Assembly: GCA_947179485.1 (NCBI GenBank)
Contig: OX359246.1
Location: 13,454,001-13,518,000, forward strand
DNA length: 64,000 nt
Reading direction: 5' to 3'
Origin: Allacma fusca
Taxonomy: Eukaryota; Arthropoda; Collembola; Symphypleona; Sminthuridae
The position numbers were made by a program, and so were the translations under genes. Below, in pieces: positions 13,211-23,942 of the stretch; the stretch's first letter is position 1; each line of letters opens with the position of its first letter. The notes under the pieces were generated by a model. The model searched no databases. It was not told the DNA's origin and saw only the letters and a program-made list of their open reading frames with translations.

Positions 13211-13859
13211 AAAATCCTAAAATTTCATAAGTGTTCTTCTTGCATGTTTAATACAATGTTTATGGCAGTATTTAGCGTAGGGGTTGGGAATCGGTGAATG
13301 GGAGGAATGATTTTTGTAGAGTGAGTGATGAAAAAATTTGAGTGATGAGAAAGTGGGTGATAAATGAACACCCATTTTCAATCTGTGCAATGATTCTTTG
13401 ATACCATTTCTATTTCAAATTCCTAAAACTTTGCTAGTATTTAGTATTTGTAATAATAAAAAAAATGCTAATATATAAGATTCAGTTACTGTGCTTTGTG
13501 AAAGCTTTTTTTTCAAATTTACAAGAAAGTTCTTGAAAATTGAGGAAATCTGTATATTAGATGCTAGTACGAGCTAGATAACCTAAAATACTGTGTTACC
13601 TTATAAGCACGTATTTACATACGTTTATATGCACTAGCAAAGTAACCAAAATTAATTAAACGTTTTGTCCCCCCACCCCCACTTTTTCGGACGTTCCGGA
13701 GTGCCTGTACACCAGGTTGAAGAACATTTTTTTTAAATAAACAAGTGGTAAATATTGACTAAAACTGAAATTCTTTGCGTTCCTGCATTTGTTCCGTCCA
13801 TGATGGTAAAAATGCTTTTATTCAAGCATTTTAATGCAACTGTTTCAATCATACTTGCA
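13211..13859. other. Non-coding AT-rich stretch
   Basis: I see no gene, RNA or bounded repeat here. A C-rich patch sits near 13670. Confidence 0.4.
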
Positions 13860-14770
13860 GTCGTTCAATTCATAAAGTGGTGAACTGAACTGAACTAGCC
13901 CATATTTTCATTGTTTTTGAATGAACTTGAATGAACTAGCTCAATGCAAAACTTTGATTGAATGAATTTGAATTGAACTCAGCAGAACGCATTATGAATG
14001 TGAACGAACGTTCATCGTACGTTCAAGTAACACAAACTGAACTGAATTGAACTTAAGAGTCCAGGTTTGAATATAAGCTTTTATATTCGTGAACACAACA
14101 CGAATACGATCTATCTCTAAATTACATGACCATATATTTTATAGTTGTAATCTCAAAAACTTACACGCTGGTTTTTTACAATTCATTTCAATGACATTAA
14201 ATTACAGATCAAAGAAATAGTTATTTACAAGCAAGCCGGTATCATACATTTAATAACGTATAATTGGCACATTTTGAAAGAAATCGTATGAAATGAAACG
14301 CGCAATAATTGTAATCATATTTATATGATTTAATAACTAGAAATAGCTTGGGTTTCTTAGATTGATCGTTTACCAGAAAGCTGAAAGTCAATATTGTTTT
14401 CAAAAAACCGGAGATTTGAATGTAGTTATCTAATCAGACATTTAGTAAAAAATCGTGCTTTCGTCAAAGTTCAAATTCAGCTATAAAAATATATATAACT
14501 AAATGCCACTTAAATACACCATAAATGACTTGAACTAATTGGCTCGCTAATGATAGATAAAGCGAACTGAACTGAACGACGAAAAGTTTACAATGAATTG
14601 AATTGAACTTTAAAAAATACTGAAAGGGTGAACTGAACTGAACGTAACGACTGGAAAGTACGCCGTGAATTGAACTGAACTACGACGGGCTAAGACAAGG
14701 GGAACTGAACTGAACGGCACGAAAATTTTGGGGATGTGAATGGAACTGAATTTGAACTTTGGACCAAAAC
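13860..14770. repeat. GAACTGA-rich block, possible non-autonomous transposon
   Basis: Degenerate runs of GAACTGAACTGAAC and its variants cluster at both sides of the block (13875-14060 and 14560-14760), with unique AT-rich DNA between. This is the architecture of the bounded hAT-like elements elsewhere in the window. An imperfect inverted pair CATACTTGCAGT (about 13848) and ACTTCAAGTATG (about 14768) may mark the ends. I find no convincing target duplication, so the boundaries are approximate. Confidence 0.5.
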
Positions 14771-14989
14771 TTCAAGTATGGCAGAAACTATTTACTCCCG
14801 CCACTAGCCATAAACGAGGAGGGATGTTAAAGAAATATTGATTGGTCCATAATTTAGCAAGTCCTTTTGCAGAGTGTTTAACATTTGTTTCATCCCTCTA
14901 GCTCAAACGCTCTGGATCCAGCGGTCATGGAACTGAAGAACAGTAGGTCCTAAAAGATCTATAATAATTTTATTTTATATTTATTTTAT

Positions 14990-15030
14990 ATTTTATTGTT
15001 GAGAATAATTATTATTCTCAACGATAAAAT
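14990..15030. repeat. Near-perfect inverted repeat (cruciform-type)
   Basis: GTTGAGAATAAT, one T, then ATTATTCTCAAC form a perfect 12-bp-arm palindrome at 14998-15022. The arms extend to about 20 bp with one mismatch through flanking ATTTTAT/ATAAAAT. There is no T-run suggesting a polymerase III terminator. Its role is unknown. Confidence 0.7.
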
Positions 15031-17026
15031 TGCTTATTTAAGTCCGAGATTATTAAAAAAGAAGGGAGAAAAAGCCTAAAATTCTAAAAAAAAGAAACAA
15101 CCACTAGTGGAAATTTTAGGAATTTTGTCGATATTTTGACGTACTAATTGTACGATCAATCATCAATGTTCACAAAAATGTTCCCGTTTCTAATAGCATC
15201 TCAAATTCGTGAAGATAGTGGCTCCGAACTATTATCTATTCTTATGTACGCATGGTTACTTTAGTTTTTAATAATTTTAAAATAATTGACGTTTATGTTA
15301 CGAAAATTTGGCATGTTCAAATGTCGTCCTAAAGTTAAGTACACATAATCGTGGTCAGTATTTGCTTGCGGTCGTAAAAATTTTACGCCCAATAACCTCC
15401 GGCTCAACGTAACAAAAATTTGGGCAATTTTAATGGTTCCATGGATGTCGTCACAATCACATATATACTTTTACATTTACAAATTGCTTGGACGTTCGTT
15501 AACGACCAGAACCTATTCCTGACGACCACAGTAATAATTTTTCTACTAAAGTTTGAATGAAGTAATGAAAAACATTTTTAATGCACTTTATTAACATTTC
15601 TGTTCATGAGATCGCAATTTTTTACTTTAGAAAATTGCAACCTCAAACAAATCACCCGAAAATTTTCTACACATTTAGCGACTGCAAATATTCTTTATAA
15701 CTACAGATAACCCATAAAAAAAAGGGAAATCAGGAACTCCTCTTTCTCCGCATCCTTTTGCTCCTGAAGATGAGTTCCCCCAAAACTTGCTCTCTGTTCT
15801 GACGGGTCATGCCCATAATTCTCAATTTAGAGACCAACGAGGCAGCTCTTTGATAAGCCCGTCAAATTTCCAACAGAAGTAACAGTCGATATAAATTTTA
15901 AAATAATTTTTGGTGGTTGTACCCCATTTTTAACCCGTAAAATTTGTTTTTTAATCCTGGCTTTGCTCCACTTTTACCTCCGCTGTATCCATAGTCTCTG
16001 GACGATCGGAATGAAACACATTTTAAAAATAGACTTAAATTGTGGAATTCATTATTTTTTAGCATCCCAAAGGGTTAAAGGGAATAAATCCTTTCTGCGC
16101 AACTTCTTTACATATTAGTTCACAGGAATCAATTGCAGATGCAAAACCATTCAAACAAATTTGCTCTTGCATACAGTGACTGTAATGATCTCATGTAAAA
16201 AATAATTGAGCGGTAGATTGCACAATCACACTCAATATTTGCTCCTGTCATATGGACCTTTAGCTCACTTTCCATTTTGCACCAAGCCTCTCTCTCTCTG
16301 AGCGTAATTCCCTTTCCAGAGAAATGCACTTTTGACTTAATTGCCTCGTCTTGATAACCTCTGACCTTGTCCACTGACTGAGCCCATCAGTGACCCTTGA
16401 TAAATGCACTATTTATTTGCATCTCTGCCATGAACTCCTCTAAGAACGAATGTATTACAATGTGCAGTTCTATATCTATACTTTTGTTATTTTTTGCATA
16501 TCAAAAATCGTTACTCGGTAAAAATAAGCTCGAATGTCGTTTGGCAGTGTTAAATTAAAAGTTATGGGATAAATTTGGAATTTCCGTTGGCAGAAGATAA
16601 AATTCTCAGTAGTCACAGTCATACAGAACTTGTAAGAATAATTAGCGTCAATCATCAACTCGATCCTGAATAAAAATATTCGTGCGTAATAAATTTCCCA
16701 ACCAGAACCGTATTAATTATTGGAGGAGTAATACCAAAGGAAATAATACAGTTTATTTTATTTCTAATTTAAGCGCAGAACATTGTCGTGTGTAAATTCT
16801 ACTTTAGGTTTTTACAAGGCCGAAGATAGAATTTCCTCCTCATAATACAGTTTCCTTGGAACGGCTTTCTGCTCATTTTTCTCTCACTAAAAACTAATCA
16901 AATTCATTTGTTGGGTTTTACTCAACAAGAAAATTCCTCGACTTGTTCCTATTTGTTCAGCTTGTTTTTTGGGATTTATTTTAACCATCAATTTTTAAAA
17001 ATCCCGGTGCAAACATTTAAGAAGAC
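15031..17026. other. Intergenic region upstream of the NPC1-domain gene
   Basis: No supported gene. The minus-strand open frames at 16129-16374 and 16476-16658 are short and lack splice or domain support. The promoter of the downstream gene should lie near 16800-17020, but I see no clear TATA box. Confidence 0.4.
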
Positions 17027-18067
17027 ATGCTCGGATTTTCTTCAACGTTTTTATTCCTTCTAATTAGCTGTCTCCAATTCGAGAGATCCTTGGTCAAATC
17101 AACGGACCTCGAAGGCTCAGGGTCAGGTTCATTTGGGTTCGATGGGATTGAGTTGGATGAAGAGGACTTGGAGGATTCAAACGAATCGCCAGACAGCAAC
17201 GAATACCTGGCTAACGAAACACGCCCACATTGCGTCATGTATGGGAAATGCGGCTCTGACATGAATTGCAAGACCCAGGATCCCCCAAAATCTCTACAAG
17301 AAACGGATGAAAATTTTCTAAAAATCGTCTGTCCGGAATTGATAGATGAATTCAGTGGAGAATTCTGTTGTGACAAGTCCCAAATTTTGGATTTAAAAAA
17401 TTATCTGGCTTTGATCCAGAAGACTAAAAATTGTTCGTCATGTTACCAAAATTCCCGGAATTTCTTCTGTCATGTGACTTGCAGTCCGGTCCAGTCAAGC
17501 TTCATGAGTGTCAATTCTACGACGACGGAGGGATTGGTTCCCGGGAAGGAGGCAGTGATCAAAATGGAGGTTACCATTGCAAATGGCTACGCCCAAGAAG
17601 TTTTCAAATCCTGTCAAAACGCTTCGATAACGAACGACGCTGGGGAAGAGGTCTCTGCTTCGGAGCTGTTGTGTGGTCTTCGAAGACCTGGAATATGTAC
17701 GTCTGAGAGATTGTGGGAGAATTTGGGGGCTATCTATGGAAATTCTACCTCTTTGGAATTTATTTTCAAGTATTGGGATAAGGACAGCTATGGGGATATT
17801 TCGAACGAGCAAGACTGGGATGAGGGAATGCAGCCCTTTACTAATGTCATAAGTTACGCGGAATGTCCGAAGAATTTGGATGCACCAGATGATCCTGAAA
17901 CTACAAGCACAGTGGTGTTAGGGACGAATCTGACGGTAAAAGCCTCGAGCGGTTGTAGTGTGTTTTCTCAATTTAGAGTCTGCGCAGAGATGTCAGGACG
18001 TGTCCTGATTTGGGGTGTGGCTTTGTTTTCCTCTCTCGTTTACCTTAAATACTCATGTAATATTTAA
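17027..18067 (+). CDS. Stand-alone NPC1 N-terminal (sterol-binding) domain protein
   Basis: An intronless 346-residue ORF. Residues 1-24 form a signal peptide (hydrophobic FLFLLISCL core), followed by an acidic Ser/Asp/Glu-rich linker to about residue 60. Residues 65-290 match the Niemann-Pick C1 N-terminal domain in cysteine layout: HCVMYGKC near the start, FCCD, then NCSSC...FFCHVTCSPVQS, the conserved core segment. In full-length NPC1 (about 1,280 residues) this domain takes cholesterol from NPC2 in the lysosome lumen and is followed by 13 membrane spans and a sterol-sensing domain. Here the ORF stops after one short C-terminal hydrophobic stretch (VLIWGVALFSSLVYL) preceded by small residues. 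That would fit a GPI-attachment signal or a single membrane anchor. Several N-glycosylation sequons are present. An AATAAA follows about 33 bp after the stop. The intronless state may mean retrocopy origin or a lineage-specific gene. Confidence 0.85.
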   Translation: MLGFSSTFLFLLISCLQFERSLVKSTDLEGSGSGSFGFDGIELDEEDLEDSNESPDSNEYLANETRPHCVMYGKCGSDMNCKTQDPPKSLQETDENFLKIVCPELIDEFSGEFCCDKSQILDLKNYLALIQKTKNCSSCYQNSRNFFCHVTCSPVQSSFMSVNSTTTEGLVPGKEAVIKMEVTIANGYAQEVFKSCQNASITNDAGEEVSASELLCGLRRPGICTSERLWENLGAIYGNSTSLEFIFKYWDKDSYGDISNEQDWDEGMQPFTNVISYAECPKNLDAPDDPETTSTVVLGTNLTVKASSGCSVFSQFRVCAEMSGRVLIWGVALFSSLVYLKYSCNI

Positions 18068-18479
18068 TAACTTACCGCCTTACAGTAACTTGTGTCAGAA
18101 TAAAACGTTGGGTTAATTCACATCGATATTTCTAATTCATTACTGAATCTAAAATTACTTGAGTTCAATTGGTTGCAAATATGTATTATTTGTTATAGAA
18201 TTATTGTATATTCTGTATTCGCTAAAGAAAGAACGTCTTTATTAGGCGAAATCTTAACCTAGAATGACATGAGGAGCCTGGAGGCTCGACAGCACATTAA
18301 AATTAATTCAATGTTTCTAACATTACTTTTACAAATCTGGCATTTCATAGAATAGTCATAGGATTATTTAGACTATTATTTTGTTATACATTCAAATTGG
18401 TAGGCTTCATGGAATCTCAAGTACAGATTTTTCTTTAGATCTACGCAGATCAAACATACGCGAAAATCAGCGTTCATAC
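18068..18479. other. 3' flank of the NPC1-domain gene
   Basis: A polyadenylation signal (AATAAA near 18101) is the only feature seen. The 8-bp target duplication of the next element is at 18472-18479. Confidence 0.5.
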
Positions 18480-20123
18480 CACTGCTGCCCTAGTCTAGTC
18501 AGACTTGACTAGGAAAGTCTAGACTTGACTAGACTAGGAAGCAAAATGGACGTAAAAGAATAGACTTGACTTGACTACGCATGGTGATACAATTATGAGA
18601 CTTGACTAGAATAGACTAGGGTAACTAGGTAAAACATAGGACTTGACTAGACTTGACTTGCTTGACTCCATGGAAAAGCTAGTCAAGTCGTAATTACTTG
18701 AGACTCCCTCATGTAGCTGAAAATGAAATCTAGAAAGTCAGCATTAAATTCAATTGTACACGAAATGATTATCGTCAGTACCGTTTAGTATGCTTAAACA
18801 TATGATTTCGTTTCAAAAGACCAAAATATGAAATTGTCTACTAGGTAAGTAGAAATGTTTAGATAAAATCTAGTTTTTAGTTAAAATTTATTCCTTTAGA
18901 ATGCAATTGATCAAAATGAAAGCTGGGATACATTTCCCACATTACTTTCTATACTTAAAAGTATTGATTTTTGCAAAACAATTACCTATGGATACTTTTC
19001 AAATTATAACTAAAACTATAACCATTTTTTGAAATACTTTCCTTCTTGGTAGAGGTTCTTGAATATAAACCTGGCGTGCTTATGCTGGTTCACACCACAC
19101 AAACTTCCTCTTATACCAGAAAAAGTACCTAGTGCCTTACACAGTACCAGAAACTTGTTGAACCCCGAATACAGTTAGTGCAGTGTGTCCTCGAAGGGGA
19201 CAATGCATTGGTATTTACACTCCTTTCCAGTAGAAATAACCCAACCTGAACGAAACCATCGAAACGACGGTTTAGGTTTTCAATTCTCCAAATTATGATT
19301 CAACTCCAAGATTTTGATGTCTATTTATTGATCCAAACATGTCACCTGATATTATTAATTTGTTAATAACACAGGTATTTTGAAAATCGTTGAACTTTGT
19401 ATCAGCAAAAATTTCTGAATTAGCTGAGGACCTTACTGAAAAGACATGTATTCAGCAGGGAAATTCAGAAATGATCTATCAGGGATACGTAAAAACACCC
19501 GTCCCCAGATTACATCATACTACAATTTCCCCTACTTGTACCGGGTATTTTCCCTGGTGCGTCCCAGTGGAAATTTCATATAATATGCCAGATAACATTC
19601 CCATGTTAAATCCCTAAAGTATGCCAGACAAGAAAGTTTAACCATAATTTGTTACAATGCCCCAATTTCTTGGAAACAAATTATTCCGAACTTGCTGTTA
19701 AAGTTAGTAAGCAAGAACTAACTACTTTATATACTGACAATTGTTGATTGTTCAAAAATATTATTAAATATTATGCTTGTATTGATGCTGTAAACTACAC
19801 GTGTTGTTTCTCATTTGTTGTTTGATGCAAATAAACATGAGGTGGTTTTTTGCGAAAGGTATTAGCTAAAATCTGAAAATTTTGAACACAACGAAACTCA
19901 AATCGAGTTGCGAATCCAAATGAACACAATTTTTAAAAAAATGCAGTGTGACTAGGGGAATTGACTAGACTTGACTAGGGAACCAGCTGCAGAATCATGA
20001 CTAGGACTAGACTTGACTATTGCTACTTAAACACACAGCTGACTTGACTAGACTTGACTAGTCGCGGCTTTGAACTTTAAAGACTACACTTGACTTGACT
20101 AGGCAGCTTGGCGGGCAGCAGTG
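18480..20123. mobile_element. hAT-type non-autonomous element, CTAGTCAAGT-rich ends
   Basis: The 1644-bp element has inverted ends CACTGCTGCCC (11 bp exact) and a perfect 8-bp target duplication GTTCATAC at 18472-18479 and 20124-20131. That duplication fits the hAT preference nTnnnnAn. Arrays of GACTTGACTAG and its inverse fill about 220 bp inside the left end and 150 bp inside the right end. The interior has no transposase. Its right end resembles the left end of the element at 25785-26757, so the two are relatives. Confidence 0.88.
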
Positions 20124-20131
20124 GTTCATAC

Positions 20132-20675
20132 GCCTAATGTGTCTTGCTATGCGCGGGTAGATGGATCAAAACTAGTTTCATGGATATGCGCAGAGGATTC
20201 ATTCCGGACAGACATTTCTGAGGACTTTTAGGGTTGGATTTTCTAAAATTCTGGATATTTTAAAATATTTTCGAATCGGAACGACCCCAAAACGAAGATA
20301 CATTTTCCTTGGTAGCAATGATGAAAACCAGATTTTGTTTAAATTTCTTGTTCAAAATTTTACGAAATACAAATTTTCCTTGTGTAGTATTGATACATTT
20401 GATCCAGGTCACTTTCTCATATAACTCATTGGGGGTCCCGGGAAAAATGTATAACTGAAATGACAAAAACCTGGGGTTTCACAAGAGTTCCGAAACTCCC
20501 AACGCCTAATATTTTTTATTTGATCCCCACGTGTGTTAAAAAATTCACAAGGCTTAACATGTGACGAAGAAATACTTCAACGTATCATCTATGTATGTAC
20601 TTTCCTAACAACATTTTCCGCTTTTTGGACTCGATATTGCTCAAGGTTTTTATGGATTTTAAATTCATCCAGTTA
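20132..20675. other. Non-coding spacer between two transposons
   Basis: I see no supported gene. The short open frames here lack splice or family support. Confidence 0.4.
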
Positions 20676-21225
20676 CAGAGATGCGCAGCCTTCGATGGCT
20701 AGCCTTCCAAGAAGGCTTCCTTGAAGGCGGAAAGGTAACTTTCTTAACGTTTCAGAAGGAATGAAGGATGGAGATACTTTTTTCTGAAGGCTGAAGGAAG
20801 CCTTCACAAAAACTAGCAGTGAAGGATTGTGAAGGAAGGCTTCCTAAATATTAGCCCTCCAAGACCGTGAAGGCTTCCAGGTACACGAAATATCTACAAC
20901 GTGAAAGCATAGCATATGCAACGACGTTTTGCTGCTAGCGCAACAATGCAGCCAATTCGTGAATTGACAATGTGTGCCGCTATCTTCACTGCACTGAATC
21001 CTGCTGGTGCAGAACGTTTTTAAGCGGGTTGTAGTATAAAATTGAAGGAAGGCTATTTTTAGAAGAAGGCTGAAGGCAAAAATGAGCATATGTATTTTGG
21101 AAGGAAGGGTGAAGGAAGGCAGATTTTTTAGAGGGCTTCATTCTAGGACATTTTGAAGGGGAAATTTTGATGGAATTTTCGCCTTCGAAGGCTTGAAGGA
21201 AGGCTATTTCCTTTGCGCATCTCTG
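20676..21225. mobile_element. hAT-type non-autonomous element, GAAGGCTTCC-rich
   Basis: The 550-bp element has exact 12-bp inverted ends CAGAGATGCGCA and the perfect 8-bp target duplication TCCAGTTA at 20668-20675 and 21226-21233. The flanking parts are filled with degenerate GGAAGGCTTC/GAAGGAAGGC motifs. The minus-strand open frames inside look like by-products of the repeats. Confidence 0.88.
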
Positions 21226-21641
21226 TCCAGTTATAGTATTCTCATGGGCATATTTTAAGAACAAGTATTGACGCTAGTTTGTCGAAACAATTGTGGGCAT
21301 TTCTGGGAGCTTTATGGAATGGGTCTTGATAATTTTTTGCACGAGTTTAAAGTTTGAACATAGGGAGAGGAAAGTTGAGAACAATTTCCTAACAGGAGCT
21401 AAATTGTGGAAAACACTCCAAGAAAAATGTATTTATTGTGATTATCTCACATTTCTTCTGGCAGAATGTATTTTGTACTAACCAGTTTAGCAGGTTACGT
21501 AATATGATGTAGAACAATTATTGTACCTTTGGGAATTATTACAGGGAATTGTTCGGATTACATAATTAAATTAAATATACGAGAAATTAGAAACATATTA
21601 CGTGGGTGTATTATTCCTACTGGTTTTTTAGGAAGTAATTA

Positions 21642-22453
21642 CAGCCAACTCTCTCTATAACGGAAATTCTGGGGACTGTCATATTTTGTCCGTTATAAAG
21701 ATTGTCCCTTATAGGCTTATAACGGAATTAAATCCACTATACAGAAAGCACACTAACTTATCTAAAAAGTAACTACACATGCTTATGAAAAATTAAAAAA
21801 CACTAAAAGTGCATGTAGTTGGTAGATTTGTTAATTTTTGGTATGTGTAACCACTTCAATTCTTGAAATCCAACTCCAAAAATCTGTTGAACGGTTGTTA
21901 CCACTTCAATTCTTGAAATCGAAATCCAAAAATCTTGAAAAAGAACTTGACAAATTCTTTTTTCAATACACTTTACTCTCCTATTTGCAGGATTGTATTT
22001 CAAAAATTATTTAAGGTTTTGCGTTTAGTGCTGCACATTTTAAATTCACGTATTTCTTGATTTTAATTAGTGGTCAATAAATATTACAAAATTTATACAA
22101 TATTGTCGGTTATAGTTCATATTCAATCTCCCGAGACATCGTGGTTACTCAAGCATGAAGGAAACTGAAGTGCAAAAATAAGCTTATTATGCAGTTTGCA
22201 CGTTTTGTTTCCAAATTCTGGTGGAAGCGACTACACACATACCAATTATTTTCTGAAAATCCGTTATAGAATGTGTGTACCACTCCACCGTACCTTGAAA
22301 TATGTTCCCTTATAGAGAGTTTTCCCTTATAAACATATCCCTTATAAGCCGAGTCTTATACATGTAGTTATATGGGCATTTTGCCGGGACCAACCAATTG
22401 TGTCCCAGTGAGTTTTTCCTTATAGAGTACTCCCTTATAGAGAGAGTTGACTG
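21642..22453. mobile_element. Tc1/mariner (pogo/Tigger-like) non-autonomous element
   Basis: The 812-bp element starts CAGCCAACTCTCTCTATAA and ends with the inverse of CAGTCAACTCTCTCTATAA; 20 of 22 terminal bases match. A TA lies on both outer sides (21640-21641, 22454-22455). The CAGTCAACTCTCTATAA-type terminus with TA duplication is typical of the pogo/Tigger branch. Extra internal copies of CCCTTATAGAG sit near the right end. There is no transposase. Confidence 0.88.
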
Positions 22454-22697
22454 TATTACATTTGAAACTGTTGGAGTTACTTCAAAACTCTAAAAAATAT
22501 ACACGTTTGCATTAGGCAATGTCAAGGTGAGTAGAGTTCCTGAAGCAAAATTGGAAGGGACCGACGCAGTCATATAAAATATCGGTCATATTTTTAATTT
22601 ACCAATAATTATTACTGAATAATTTTTTTTGAAAAACAGTAAGTGAAACTATGCATTTTGACTTGTACTGATGTACTTTTATTTACCATGTACGGTA

Positions 22698-23942
22698 TTA
22701 ACCATAGACTTTGACAGGTTTGAAATCCTTGCTGCCCCCGTACCAAGCAGGGAGGGATTTGTCAGGGATGAGCTTCTTAAGCAAGGGCTCCCATTTGTTC
22801 CTTCGTCCGTAAACCTCAATTTTTTTGACCAATGGTCCAAATATACCAGCTGCAAACTTAGTTACGAAGTCTGCCGGAAAAGGCGCTAAAATTTAAAACA
22901 CGGACACAAATTACAGCCACATATTGGCATTAGCCACATATGAGATCAAATGCTTCCGTCACGTACCATTTATTAAAATCACTTTGCTTAAAGCAGCATC
23001 CAAAAGGTAGGCATATGTCCGGAATGTGTTTGAGAGGAACATCAATGCTGGAAAAATTCTCTATTAATTCTCACAAAGCACGTAAATTTTGGGTCTATAT
23101 TTCTATTTAAATAAAAAACGCAAATTTCTGTAACTGTATTTTTGTACATACTTGGTCCGTGAGTGAATTGGCTCAAATCGAATTTATCACTGTCCAGAAT
23201 AGCCAGTCCCTGTGTGATATTTTTTGTGACTGTGCCATTGCTCATCATGCTATTTCAATCCAAATAATTTTCATAACTTAGTAAAATTATTTTAATTATT
23301 TTAATCGCAGAATTTTAATAATTTTGAGCTATGTATAAAATCACTTGCCCCACTTCCAAAGCCGTGATAGCAGATTGGTACAAATATTTTTCTAGGTTTG
23401 TCGTTCCGACCGTACCCTGTCTTACTTGTTCCTTGAAATTGTACTTGCCAAATTCAATGACCCAAACTACGGGGAAGTAGGATTTTTACAATATTAAAAT
23501 TTATGGGGAAAAAAATTTAAACTGACTGTCAAGTCCATAAGTTGTGGAACATTTTCTTGTTCCCTGTACCTGGCTTGTTGTCAGCGTCGTAACCAGCTTG
23601 ATAAAAGGGGAATTTTTGCTCGAGCTCCTTTGGGGCTTCCCAAGTGCTGATGCCATCAACCCAATTTTTCATGTCCTACAATAAAAAAAATAAAAACCCC
23701 ATAGATTTTGATGAGTAAAAATGAATTTAATTTTTAAAATCTTCGGAATTTTTAATTACCTCCAAATTAAAGGTTTTGAAAATGCCACAGCACGATGCCA
23801 ATGCAAATATTGTGTTGTAAAATTCTTCAGTGTATCGACGGGTTCCGTTTCCTTTGAACGGCTCTTCAGACGCTGCCCTTTCAACTGCAAGTATTCCAAG
23901 AAGAAGGAGAATCCCAAAAATGGCTTTAATTTTTGACCCCAT
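22698..23942 (-). CDS. Secreted SEC14-like/CRAL-TRIO lipid-transfer protein, paralogue A
   Basis: Six exons on the minus strand: 23942-23760, 23675-23570, 23466-23349, 23249-23152, 23047-22967 and 22885-22698, giving 257 residues. Residues 1-25 are a signal peptide (IFGILLLLGILAV), unusual for a normally cytosolic family. The rest matches the SEC14-like/CRAL-TRIO lipid-binding domain: W-E-A-P near the domain start, FPFYQAGYDADNKPVWV, then a C-terminal block with KWEPLLKKLIP and LPAWYGG, equivalent to the NWKEVLLK...LPVEYGG end of SEC14L proteins. The family shuttles phosphoinositides, tocopherol or other hydrophobic ligands between membranes. Intron 3 begins GCAAGT (a GC-AG intron); its phase 2 equals that of the same intron in the two paralogues. 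All phases agree (0,1,2,1,1). It is the first of three same-strand paralogues. Ligand and location are not readable from the sequence. Confidence 0.82.

Noticed and set aside
20844..21264. Minus-strand frames of 81 and 92 residues
   Set aside because: They are produced by the GAAGGCTTCC arrays of the element 20676-21225.
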